Source of the DNA: Thraustochytrium sp. TN22
Taxonomy: Eukaryota > Sar > Bigyra > Thraustochytrida > Thraustochytriidae
Assembly (NCBI GenBank): GCA_013306675.1
Contig: JABLUY010000143.1
Span: 1-64,000, forward strand
DNA length: 64,000 nucleotides
Direction of reading: 5' to 3'
The notes under the pieces were generated by a model. It was not told where the DNA came from. It was given only the letters and a program-made list of their open reading frames with translations, and ran no database searches. Both the position numbers and the translations under genes were made by a program. Position 1 is the first letter of the stretch; each line of letters begins with the position of its first letter. Shown here piece after piece: positions 20,288 through 30,700 of the stretch.

Positions 20288-21382
20288 TTAGTCGCGGCTC
20301 ATGAGGAGCTCAGCAATCTGGATGGCGTTGAGCGCGGCGCCCTTGCGGATCTGGTCGCCAGCGACAAACATGTCGAGGCCCTTGCCATCAGGCTGGCTGA
20401 CGTCCTGGCGGATGCGGCCGACGTAGCAGTCATCCTTGAAGGAGACGTCGAGGGGCTCGGGGAACTTGTTGGCGGTGCGGTCGTCCTGCACGGAGACGCC
20501 CGGGGCCTGGGCCAGCAGGTCGCGCGCCTGCTCCTCGGACAGAGAGCCCTTAAGGGTGACGTTGATGGACTCGCAGTGGGCGCGCAGCACAGGCACGCGC
20601 ACGCAGGTGGCGGTGACCTTAATGTTGGGGTCCGAGAAGATCTTCTTGGTCTCCTTGATCATCTTGGTCTCCTCCTCGTTGTAGCCGGTCTCGAGATCGA
20701 CGCCGGAGTTGTGCGAGAAGAGGTTGAAGATGTACTGGCGGCCGAAGATGTCCTGGGTGACCGGGCTCTTGCCGTTGGTCCAGTCGCGGGCCTGCTGCTC
20801 GAGCTCCTCCATGGCGGCGGCGCCGGCGCCCGAGGCCGCCTGGTAGGTGGACACCACCACGCGCTCCACGCCCACCTTCTGGTGCAGCGGGTAGACCACC
20901 ATGTTCATGATGATGGTGGAGCAGTTCGGGTTGGCAATGATGCCCTTGGGCCGGTCAAAGGCCGCGTCCGGGTTCACCTCCGGCACCACCAGGGGCACCT
21001 CCGGGTCCATGCGGTAGGCCGACGAGTTGTCGATCACCACGGCGCCGGCCTTGGCCGCCGCGGGGGCGAACTGCTTGGAGCGGCCGCCGCCCGCCGAGAA
21101 GAAGGCGATGTCCACGCCCTCGAACGAGTCCTCCTTGAGCTCCTCCACCGTGTAGGTCTTGCCCATGAAGTCCTGGGTCTTGCCGGCCGACCGCGCCGAC
21201 GCCAGCAGCTTGAGGTCCGCGAACGGGAAGTTGCGCTCCTTGATGAGGTCCAGCAGCTCCTGGCCCACGGCGCCGGTCGACCCGGCGATGGCCACCACCG
21301 GCTTCTTGCTCACGCCGCCGGAGGACAGCTGCCGCATCGCCTGCTGGGACGCCATCTGCGCCGCCTTGCCCGCCGCAAACAT
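20288..21382 (-). CDS. asd: Aspartate-semialdehyde dehydrogenase
   Basis: 364 residues. It catalyses NADPH-dependent reduction of aspartyl phosphate to aspartate semialdehyde, the branch point to lysine, threonine and methionine. Evidence: a Rossmann start VAIAGSTGAVGQELL, catalytic Cys154 in NPNCSTI, a substrate-binding Q in TYQAASGAG, His269 in RAHCESI and the C-terminal GDQIRKGAALNAIQIAE, all in family order. The enzyme core begins near residue 27. The first 26 residues (MFAAGKAAQMASQQAMRQLSS) are Ala/Gln-rich and basic without acidic residues, so they could be an organelle-targeting peptide; that is inference. The start is the first ATG after a GC-rich leader. Possession of this enzyme means the organism makes aspartate-family amino acids itself. 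Confidence 0.95.
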   Translation of the reverse strand: MFAAGKAAQMASQQAMRQLSSGGVSKKPVVAIAGSTGAVGQELLDLIKERNFPFADLKLLASARSAGKTQDFMGKTYTVEELKEDSFEGVDIAFFSAGGGRSKQFAPAAAKAGAVVIDNSSAYRMDPEVPLVVPEVNPDAAFDRPKGIIANPNCSTIIMNMVVYPLHQKVGVERVVVSTYQAASGAGAAAMEELEQQARDWTNGKSPVTQDIFGRQYIFNLFSHNSGVDLETGYNEEETKMIKETKKIFSDPNIKVTATCVRVPVLRAHCESINVTLKGSLSEEQARDLLAQAPGVSVQDDRTANKFPEPLDVSFKDDCYVGRIRQDVSQPDGKGLDMFVAGDQIRKGAALNAIQIAELLMSRD

Positions 21383-22586
21383 CTTGCTTTCCTTTGCTCT
21401 TTGTCCTGTCCTGCTCCGTCGCGCCGCGCGCCGCGTCAGCCATCCCGCTCGCTCCCAGCGCCCGCTTCGCGCCTCGCCTCGCCCCGCCGCGCCTCGCGTC
21501 GCCTTGTCTGCGCTTGTGCATTGCGCGCAGTCATCCTCCCCTAGCCAGCAGGCGCAGCGCCGCGCCGCGCCGCACCGGACCGGACCGTGCTGCGCCGCGC
21601 CGCGCCGCGCCGCCCGCCACCGCGCCGCCGCCGCCACGTACCGCGCGCGCCGAGCGAAAGAAAACTTGTCTTGGATGAGGACTGCTCGCCGCCGCACGCG
21701 CCTGTGGTCGCCTGTGGTCCTGGATTTTCGCCCTCGTCCGCCCGACCGCGGCGCTATTCCCTCGCCTCAACCGGACGCTCTCCCCTGCTCCCGCGCGCCT
21801 CGCGCGGCGCTCCCTTAAGGTGCCTCCCGCGCACTGCGCGCGAAACGTTGCCTGCGCCAGTGCGCCGTGCGCCGTCGCCACCTCGCCCGCGAACCTCGCC
21901 CGCCCGCAGCAGCCGCGCCGCGGGCGGACCAGCCGCGCCGGGGCCGGCGCCGTGCCCGCCCGCCCCCCGCGCGGCGCGGCGCCGCGCCGCGCCGCGCTGC
22001 GCAGCGCCCGTGCCCGCCGCCGCGCGGCGCCGCGCCGCTAGTTTTTCCCTCTACGCAGTGACCGCGGCAGTGACCCCCTCGATGATCCCCGTGTGTGCGC
22101 GCGGCGGTCGCCCGCGACGACCCTGCGGGGACCCCCGGCGCGAGCTCGAGGCTGCGATCACTGACAGGACTCGCAGGACCTCGTCGCGCGCTTGGCCGGC
22201 CACGGGCGGCGGCGCGGGCTCCAGGCGGCGGCGGCAGCAGAGCGGGCCCGCGGCGCGGAGCGGGGCGAGGCGAGCGAGCGGCGCGGAGGCGAGCCACGCG
22301 GGCGCGGGCGCGGGCGCGGGCGGCTTGGCGGTTGCGGGACGCCGCGGGGCGGGCGGGACCGGGACCGGGAGCGGCGGCGGGGCGGCTGTTTCACGCTCGC
22401 GGGAGCGCTGTTGTCGGCGGCGCGCGGGCGGGCAGAACGCGCGCGCGGGCGCGGGCGCGGCCGGCTCGAGGCGGCGGCGCGCGGGGCCTGGCTGGCTGTG
22501 GCTGGCTGGCGGGAGGCCGGCCGGCCGGGTCGGCTCGCGGCGCGCGGCGCGCGGGCGGCGCGCGCGCGCGGGCAGAGCGCGCCGCC
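21383..22586. other. Divergent, extremely GC-rich promoter region
   Basis: 1.2 kb between the divergent starts of the dehydrogenase (minus) and PH-like (plus) genes. It is rich in GCCGC/GCGCC repeats (for example 21588-21612 and 21968-22000), with no TATA-like element or gene-like frame. Both genes probably start transcription here. Confidence 0.6.
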
Positions 22587-22590
22587 ATGG
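22581..22590 (+). promoter_or_regulatory. Perfect Kozak-like start context GCCGCCATGG
   Basis: This context, followed by a change from GC-skewed noise to structured sequence, selects the start of the PH-like gene at 22587. No better upstream in-frame ATG exists. Confidence 0.6.
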
Positions 22591-24771
22591 AGGGCGGCGG
22601 GAGCGGCAGCGGGGGCGGCGGCCCGCGCAGACGGCGGCTGGCCAGGGAGGCCGCCGTGGCGCGCAAGGACAGCGCGTCGTCGCTGCAGGACCTGTGGGCG
22701 GACCTGCCGGACTCGCCCTCGCACCAGCAGCTGCGCGCGGTGAGCACGCCGCCCGCCAAGGGGGGCAAGCGCGCGCTCGTGGACAGCGGCTCCAAGGCGC
22801 TGCGCGCGCAGGCAGCCAGCTCCGCGTCGCGCGCCGCCGCCGGCCTGCAGCAGCAGTCGCAGTCGCAGCCGCAGTCGCAGCAGCCCGAGGCCATCGTCAC
22901 GGACCCCGGCTACGACAGCAGGTATGAGTCCGAGACGGAGTCCATCGCGTCCTCCTCCGCTGGCGACGCCGCGGCGGTCTTCGGTTCGCCTGCCGCCGCG
23001 GCCGGCTCCGGTCAGGCCAGCGGCGGCGGCACGAGCAGCGAGTCCGGCAGCGGGCTCAAGGCCTGCATGTCCTTCCGCCAGCCGCTGGTCGCCGAGGTAG
23101 TGGCCGGCGGCGCCCCGGTGCTGCCTGCGCGCCGCCGCACGCTCGACTTCAACCGCAGCCAGACCAGCAGCCCGCTCACGCACCAGCAGCGCAAGGCGCG
23201 CCGCCGCAAGGGCTCCGACAGCTCGCTGCTGGGCGCAAAGATGCTCATCGAGAACGCGCTGGACGCGCGCTCGCGGTCCGAGCGTCGGCTCAGCGCCCAG
23301 CTCGAGCGCATCGAGGCGCAGATCCGCCAGAGCTTCGGCAGCGCCGGCGGCACCACCAGCCGCCGCAAGTCCGCGGAGAGTACGCGCTCGCGCCGACCGC
23401 TGCCGTCGCCGGGCGCGCTCACCGAGCTGAGCGGCGACTTTTCCGCGACTGGCGACGACGCCTTTGACGATGAGCGCACGCTCGGCTCCTCGCCTGAGGA
23501 CGACGAGGACGCCGAGGACGCCGCCGATCGCAGCCGCCGCAAGAATAACAATAATAACGACGACGAAGACGACGACCAGGATGCAAACAACGACGGCGAC
23601 GAGGATGATGATGATGATGATGATGATGGCGACGACGACGACGGCGACGGCGACGACGACGACGACAACGACTTCGAAGGCCAGCTCGAGAATGTCCACA
23701 TGCTGCAACACGCGCACGCCAGCCTCATGTTGGAGCACCGCGGCCTGCAGGACGAGATCGCGCGCATGCACGGCCAGCTCGCGTGGATCGAGTCTCAGCT
23801 GCAGGCCACCAAGGGCCATGCGCAGTGTCTGAGCCGGTCCACGAATGACTGGGCCGGCATGATGCGCCAAATTGCGCAGTCCGCCGCCGTGCAGGAGCAG
23901 CTGCGCGTCATCCAGCAGGGGAGCATGGTTGTCAAGCACTCGGCCAAAAAGCGCGGCTGCGGCTCGCGTTTCCTCGTCTTTGACACGGACAAGGGCCGAC
24001 TGCTGTGGTCCAAGACCATCGCGGGCGCCGGGGAGATTTGCAGGCACATTAATCTGCGCGAGCGCGAGACGCTTGAGCGCAATGCCAACCCATTTGCAGT
24101 GCACGCGGGCTCTGCTCACTCCGGATCCGGAGCGGGCGGCGGCAGCGGCAGCGCGGGTGGCGCGAGCGGAAGCGGCTACGCGGGGGGGCACCATGCGGGG
24201 GCGGATGGGATTGGCACGGGCGCCAACATCTCTTGCTTCATGCTGACCAACGTTGCGGCCGTGCTGCACGGCGATGAGGATATGTCGCAGCTGCTGAGCG
24301 CTGCGACAGGTGCCGCGACGCCCGCCTCCAACGGCACGGCGAGCGGTGCCGCCGGCAGCCGACTGAGCCCCAACCTTGAGGCGGTCTGCCGCGACCGTGC
24401 CGAGATGCTGGTGGCCGTGCTGCCGCGCGAGGGCCACCCGCTCATCTTCGAGTTCTTCAACGCGGAGCTGGCCGCCACCTTCGCGCTGGGCTTGCGCCTG
24501 TGCCATGAGAATGTGATCGGGAGCCAGGATCTCGTCGAGCCCACGCCAAGCGCGCGCCTTCGCAACAGCAGCGGCAAGCCCAAGAAGAAGACTCGCGCCC
24601 GGCGGTACCAGCAGCATCGCCGCGGGAACAGCGCTCCCGAGGAGGAGGTGAAGGCCGCCTTGGGCCTCGACCGCAACTTTGGCGCGAGCCCGCTGCGCAA
24701 CGACCCGGAGAACACGCCCACCATGGAGAACCTCGGGCTCACGCCGACGTCGCAAGCCCAGAGCACGCCCA

Positions 24772-24825
<54 letters not shown>

Positions 24826-25727
24826 GCCGCGCGCTCTTCAAAACGGGCGCTGCGGAAAGTACAGCGAGCGGTGGGCGCCAGCTCCCGTTCAAGTGGCCGC
24901 ACGGCGGCTTCGAGACGCCCGACTCGGGCTCCTTCCGGTCCGACGGCAACCGCACGGTGTCCTCAAAGGGCAGCAGCGTGCGTAGTCTGAATGTGAGCTT
25001 CGAGCTGCGCTCGCTCGAGGCCGGCGCGCTGCAGAATGGCCGCGTCTCGCAGCTGCAAAAGGACCTGGCCTCCACGCAGTCGCGCGAGGCGTACCGCGAG
25101 GTGCTCATCGGCGCCGACAACTCCAAAAGCGAGCTGGTGCTGCCACTGCAGTCAAACCGAGAGTCGCGCAACATGAGCGCCGACAGCGCGCAGGCGCTCA
25201 AGGACCTAAACCGCGAGGAGGCCATCTTGCTCAACGCCGCGCGTTTCGAGCTCGGTGCGCCGGCGCGCACCGAGATCTTCCAGCGCAAGCTGCGCGGCAT
25301 TGTCGCCGACACTGTGCGCCAGCTCGGGCCCGAGGACGTGCTGGTGCTGGACGACTCCCATGTCGACTTTTGGACGCGCGAGCTTCTACTCGCGTCCAGC
25401 CGCACCGTCATCGAGGGCGACGTATACTCGGTCTGCCACCGCTTGCTCACCGGCGCGCCCGAGGTGTTGCTGTGTCCGAGCTCGACTCACGAGCCGACGC
25501 CGATCGAGATCTTCGTCGCGCCCGACGGCCTCGTCACCATCGAGAGCGAGTCGGCCTACCGCGTCATTCGCGTGCGCGGCGACCAAGACGCGGCCTCGCC
25601 CGAGGTTTGGGCGCAGGTTCACGCGCGCTGCATCGAGCACCTGCATGTCAATTCGCCTCTTGAGCTCACGGACGAGTCCAACAGCGAGCGCAACATCCGT
25701 AGCCTCCGCCTCGAGTTCCAGCCTTGA
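22587..25727 (+). CDS. PH-like domain protein with coiled coils, poly-Asp and poly-Gln
   Basis: 1,046 residues, no introns. The N-terminal third is disordered and Ser/Gly/Gln-rich. Heptad-like sequence (RSERRLSAQLERIEAQIRQ near 230, and VHMLQHAHASLMLEHRGL near 370) suggests coiled coils, separated by a long Asp/Glu run (about 325-365). Residues about 448-645 look like a pleckstrin-homology-like fold: CGSRFLVFDTDKGRLLWSK opens it and IFEFFNAELAATFALGLRL closes it, with a Gly/Ser-rich insert. A 17-Gln tract follows (24774-24824). The C-terminal 180 residues form a folded region with VLVLDDSHVDFWTRELL that I do not recognise. A role at membranes or in signalling is a guess from the PH-like fold. 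Confidence 0.7.
24774..24824 (+). repeat. In-frame CAG/CAA microsatellite (17 Gln)
   Basis: Seventeen glutamine codons, sixteen CAG and one CAA, inside the PH-like gene. Such runs are length-unstable in most genomes. Confidence 0.95.
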
Positions 25728-26053
25728 TTGCCAAGTGATAAAATCAAACAGACACCGCGAGCAGTGATGCGGAGGAAGGGGTGCGCTCGGGGTTGTACAA
25801 ATGCGCGCACGGAAACAGTTTGCAGAACGCGAGCTCAAGGACGCGTGCAAGGACCGGTGATGAGGCCATTTCGCGCGCTTTGCTTCACGCGCTTTGCTTC
25901 ACGCGGCATCGGCTTGCAACACCCAGTGCTCCTCCTCTTTTGCTTGTTTTTAGTTTGAAAATTGCCTTTCTCCTTTTCGCTCACGCGCTCACCTCGCACG
26001 CACACCGTCGTTAGCTCTACACATGGCAAGCAAAGGTCGTGTTTCCTAGCTCA
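25728..26053. other. Convergent spacer
   Basis: 326 bp between the 3' ends of the PH-like gene and MRT4. I see nothing beyond a duplicated TTTGCTTCACGCG near 25880-25902. Confidence 0.6.
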
Positions 26054-26782
26054 TTAAAAGTCGTCCTCGGCAAGGTCCTCGTCGCCGTCCTCGTCAACCT
26101 CATCCTCGGCGTCCTCCGCCTCGGCGTCCGCGTCCAGCTGCGTGATCTCACCGTCGCGGAAGCGGTAGAGCAGCTTGATGCGGAAGCTGGCCAGCTTGAT
26201 GTTGAAGAACTTGAGCGCCTGCGCCTGCTCGGGCGTGAGGACGTCTCCCTTGGTGCAGACGACGTGGTCGTTCTCAAGCTCGATGACACCCTTGTTGAGC
26301 TTGACGGGCAGCATGAGCTTGCGCAGCGGCTCAAAGGACGAGGACGGCTCGCCCACGATGGGGCCCGCCTTGACCTCGACGGTGCGCGGCGCCTTGAAGC
26401 CGGCGCGCGCAAAGTCGAGCTCCTCGAAGGCGGCCAGCTTGGCCTCCACGTCGGAAGCCTTGGAGTTGGTGAAGAGCAGGCCGCGCTCGCCCTTGAGCTT
26501 GTCCGCGACGTTCTCCAGGCCCGGCTGGTACGCCTCCGGCTTGGACTTGCCGAGCGCCAGGCGCATCACCTTGTTGCGCCCATACAGGAAGCGCGAGTCC
26601 TTCATCGTCATGCGCAGCTGCTTGAGCGGGTCCGACCGCATGTTGTCGCAGGCGAACACGTACACGCTCTTGTACTCATCGCAGCACTTCTGCACCACGT
26701 CCATGAGCTCCGACTTGCGCGCGCGCCCGCGCGACTCCGTCTTGGTCAGGTGCACCACGCGCGCGCGCTTGGACTTCGGCAT
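26054..26782 (-). CDS. MRT4: Ribosome assembly factor MRT4
   Basis: 242 residues, close to the usual length (about 240). It starts MPKSKRARVVHLTKTESRGR, the hallmark MRT4 N-terminus, followed by the uL10/P0-like fold: YVFACDNMRSDPLKQLR, FLYGRNKVMRLALG, GLLFTN and KLNKGVIELEND. It ends in an acidic tail (DEDGDEDLAEDDF) and lacks the P0 stalk C-terminus, which separates it from ribosomal P0. In yeast and animals MRT4 is a nucleolar placeholder for P0 on pre-60S particles, exchanged during 60S maturation. The canonical start at 26782 is chosen over an upstream GTG frame. It shares a divergent promoter with the giant gene to the right. Confidence 0.95.
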   Translation of the reverse strand: MPKSKRARVVHLTKTESRGRARKSELMDVVQKCCDEYKSVYVFACDNMRSDPLKQLRMTMKDSRFLYGRNKVMRLALGKSKPEAYQPGLENVADKLKGERGLLFTNSKASDVEAKLAAFEELDFARAGFKAPRTVEVKAGPIVGEPSSSFEPLRKLMLPVKLNKGVIELENDHVVCTKGDVLTPEQAQALKFFNIKLASFRIKLLYRFRDGEITQLDADAEAEDAEDEVDEDGDEDLAEDDF

Positions 26783-27240
26783 CCTCCCGGCCCTCCTCGC
26801 GCCCTCCGCCCTCGCCCGCCGCTCCAGGTTCTGCGCGCGCAGGACCGCCGCCGCCGCCGCCAGCGCCACCAGCCGCTAGAACCGCTCCTTGCCCCCTCGC
26901 CGCACCGGCCGGAACCCGGGTTCCCCGTCGCCGGGTTCGCCGTCGGCCCTCTGCCTTTCTTTGATGTGCAGGTCGAGGTCGAGGTCGAGTCCACCGAGCA
27001 AATCGCCATGCATGGCACGCCGCAGGCAGGCACGCAGGCAGGCAGCTAGCTCGCTAGCCGCGTCTTCGCTGCAGAGAAGCAGCCCCTCCTGCGCCGGAGC
27101 GCGCTCTCTTTGGCTCTCGCCGCGCGCGGCTTCGCGCTTGTGCACTGCACCGTGCTGGGGTTGAGGCGGGCCGACCACCCAGCTGCAGATTTTGAAAACG
27201 CGATCATCTCGTCGCTTGCGGGCTCGCGGCTCAGAGGCCC

Positions 27241-27284
27241 GCTCGCTCGCTCGGACGCTCGCACGCTCGCTCGCTCGCTCGCTG
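27241..27284. repeat. GCTC tetranucleotide microsatellite
   Basis: Interrupted run of GCTC repeats in the divergent promoter, lying in the putative 5' region of the giant gene. Confidence 0.9.
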
Positions 27285-27680
27285 TGGCTGCCGGCGCGTC
27301 GCGCCGCCGCCGCCCGCGGCCAGCTGCGGCTCTCGCTGACTTGAGGCGTTTGAAATTTCGAATTTCTTGTCCCAGGAGACATTCGAGCTCGGATCTCGGA
27401 TCGCGGCGCGCAGTGCAGCAGGCTGCGCTCGGCCGGCAGCAGCCGCTGCGACCTGCCTGCGCAGCGGCGCGGCCTCACCGTGGCGGCCTCGCCTCCTGGC
27501 ACCGCCGCACCTGCACTCACCTCACAGCGCCTTCCATTCCAGTCAGTCAGTCGAGTCGCAAGCGCCAAGTCCATCTCGGCCTCCGCGGCGCGCGGCAGAA
27601 CCGCGCGCGCGCTCGCTCGCGCGCTCGCTGGGTGCGGGCGGCGGCGCGCGAGGGCGGCGGCAGCGGCGGCGGCTACGGCA

Positions 27681-27681
<1 letters not shown>

Positions 27682-27720
<39 letters not shown>
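27682..27720 (+). repeat. GGC run directly before a start codon
   Basis: Thirteen GGC triplets end one base before the ATG at 27722. The run is in frame with the gene but no upstream in-frame ATG exists, so it is most likely 5' untranslated. Confidence 0.9.
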
Positions 27721-27721
<1 letters not shown>

Positions 27722-30700
27722 ATGGCCGCGTACGCGCGCGCACAGAGCGGCAGCGCCGGCGGCAGGAGCACGCGAGGCATGACTGGCATCTTGGACCCGC
27801 GGCACAAGATGGCGGACGAGGACGAGCTGCTCAAGATGCGCGAGGGCATCGTGACGGGCGTCGAGTACGACTCCGCAGACGACTCCTCCGGCGATGATGG
27901 CGGCGCGTGGGAGCAGGAGCAGGAGGCGGCGCGCGCAGCCGCCCGTGACCTGGCGAAGGCACACACAAGCGGCCGCGCCAGCCGCAGCCCTAGCAGCGCC
28001 AGCCGCAACAAGCGGAGCAGCCCGCGGTCTGCATACACCGGCTCGTACGGCTTCATGCAGATCTACACGCCGACACCCGCCTCGAGCAGGGCAAAGAGGA
28101 CCGACGACGACGCGCCCCGGCGGCCGCCCGACGCGCGCTACGGGGCCGACCCCGAGGAGCGCTCGCGCACCGTGCGCACCGGGCTTGTCAAGCAGCGCAC
28201 GCTGGCCTTCCAGGACACGGAGAGCGCCGAGATTCTCGCGCGTCGCCTTACAGGCAGGCCTTCGGGCGTGCACAGGCCTAGCGCGGATGACCTACGCTTC
28301 AAGCTGGACGTCGCGTCCAAGGAGGCCGCCTCGCCCGGCTTTTACACCTCCGGCCAGCGCCGCGACAGCGATGCCTCTTCGTACGGCGTCTCCAACGACA
28401 TCAACGACTACCCGGACGACTTTGATATTCCGGTGGGCGGCGACGAAATCTCCTACCTCCAGATCAAGGCCAGGGACCAGGCGCGCGAGGCCGTCGCCGC
28501 GGCGTTGGCAAAACGTCATCTCCTCCAGCAGCACCAGACGAGGCAGGCCTCGGCCTCGGACAGGGCCTCCGTGACTGGCCTGGAGGACGATATTATCATA
28601 GACTCGGACGGGAGCGAGGACGACCTTGCTTTGGACATCGAGGTCGCCTCGCTCGACGAGGACGAGGACGAGCACGAGGGAGATGAGATCGGCGTCTCGG
28701 AGCTGGACTCCCCGGGCCAAGACGACGAGGAGGAGGATCAGCTCGCCTTCCCGGACGACGAGAACGACACGAGCGACACCGAGTCAGACATGGGCGTTGG
28801 TGCGAGGGGTGCCGCTCGCACCGATGTTAGTCGCGCGGACGCCCTGAGCTTTCCGGACGAAGACTCCAGCAGTGACCAGGACAGTGACCTTGAGGACCGC
28901 AGGGCGGCCCACGTGAACGCGGGAACCCACCGCGACATCGCCGATGACCTGAGCTTTCCTGCCGGCAGCGATGAGGACGACGACATCCTCCTTGCCCACC
29001 ATGCGGGCCGCGACGGCATGGTGATCGAGGAGAAGTTCGAGAGCGACGACAGCTCGCGACCCCGCAGAGAACTGGCGGAGCTTGACGACTATAGCGCTGA
29101 CTCGGACGAGGTCGAGATCGACGACGGCGGCGAAGATGACGACGAGAACATCCCGGTCTATGTTGGGCACGACGAGATCGATTTTGCGGTGCAGACACCG
29201 AGCGCCGCCTCGCGACGGAGCGCCTCGCGACTCGAGGTGGCCGCTCGCACGCCGCCGGCCGCGGCCATCCGGCGCGCGAGGCAGATGCAGCAAGCGGCCC
29301 TCGAGAGCGCCAAGCGCCACGTTGACGATGTCGACGAGGAGGAGCTGGACGATGTAGACGACGAGGATTTTGAGATCGAGGTCGGCGGCGGCGGCGAGCT
29401 CGTTCCGGATGAGCTCGTGCCGCTGAGCCGGCCTGAGCACCGCTACTACGGCGACGCGGAGGACGAGGAGGCGGCCCATGCGTCGGAGACGCAGGCGGCA
29501 CGCAAGGCAGCCGTCGCCGAGGCGGCTGCTAAGGCTCGCGCCCGCGCCGCCTCGGCTGCCAGCAGCAAGCAGGCCTCCCCGACCGGCGGTGCTCGCTTGG
29601 ATGCCAAGGAGATTGTCAGCGCCATGTCGAGCATGAGCGCGCGCATGGCGCTGCACAAGGAGCTCGCGCCAAAGCCGCCCCCGTTTCGCCGCCAAGGTGC
29701 CAAGGCGCGCGCGCAGGCATCGCATGAAGATGTCTCGGAGGCCGAGTCCGTGGCGCAGGAGGCCGAAGACCTGTTCTCGGCCATGTCGAGCATGAAAGCG
29801 CGCATGGCACAGCATCGGAGGAACAGCCTGCTCATGGCGGCACAGGAGGCCGCTGGAACTGGAGTGCCGACGCAGGGCTTTCGCGGCGGGGCCGGGAACG
29901 GCGGTGCGGGTTCCGACGTGCGACTCAGTCAAGGTCGCGGCACTGGCCGCCGGCGGTCCTCGGGCAGCGGGGCCGCGGGCCGCGACGAGGATGACGACGA
30001 GGACGATGGCAAGCGGCGCCGGCACGGCGGCCGCCGGCACGAGGAGGGCATGCTCATTGAGGTGGAAAGTGAGGCGAGCGACTCGCAGGCGGAGGAGGAA
30101 GACGACGACGACGACGAGAACGTCGGCTCGGCGCGCGCGAGAGGTAAGTCGCACGCCGAAGCAGAGCTCGAGCAATTCCGCACCGAGGCGCTGCGCGAGA
30201 AGGAGCAGCTTGAGGCGCGTTGCCGCGAGCTCGAGCAGCGCCTTGACGCCCAGCGCTCCGAGCACGTGGCCGTGCAGGAGCGCCTTTTCGAGGAAATGAA
30301 GTCCATCAAGGAGATGATCGCTTTGCAGGTGGCCTCGCCGCCGGGCGCCAGGGTTCCGCCCACTGCGGAGGCCGCGGCTCGGGGAGCTCGCTATGAATAC
30401 GTTGTGGAGGAGACGGACGAGGAAGACGACGAAGAGGAAGATGAGGACGGCGAGACGGGTGATTCGGAGGCCGAGATGCTCGTCTCCGTGGCTGGCATGC
30501 AGTCAGTGTCGGCCTATGGCAGCGATGAAGACCGCGCGCGTGGCCGCAGCTTGACGCCGCGCTCCGCGCACTCGCCTCGCGCCGCACCCAGTGTGGCCAC
30601 TGTCGACTACCAGGACGATGGGGAGAATGAGGACGAGGACGAGGACGAGGACGAGGCGGACGGCGCCGAGGCCCCTCGCCACGAATCGGCCGCTCATGAG

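Larger units (their letters stand above)
26783..27721. other. Divergent promoter region of MRT4 and the giant ankyrin gene
   Basis: 939 bp, very GC-rich. It contains a CTAG-rich palindrome (27044-27059), a GCTC microsatellite (27241-27284) and a GGC run (27682-27720) that abuts the giant gene's ATG. No TATA-like sequence seen. Confidence 0.6.

Noticed and set aside
22158-24902. Long minus-strand open frame opposite the PH-like gene
   Set aside because: It mirrors codon-biased sequence of the plus-strand gene, consists of Arg/Ala/Val-rich low-complexity sequence and contains poly-Leu opposite poly-Gln. It is an antisense shadow.
27110-27721. 204-codon N-terminal extension of the giant protein
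   Set aside because: No in-frame ATG before 27722, and the sequence is promoter-like with GCTC and GGC repeats.
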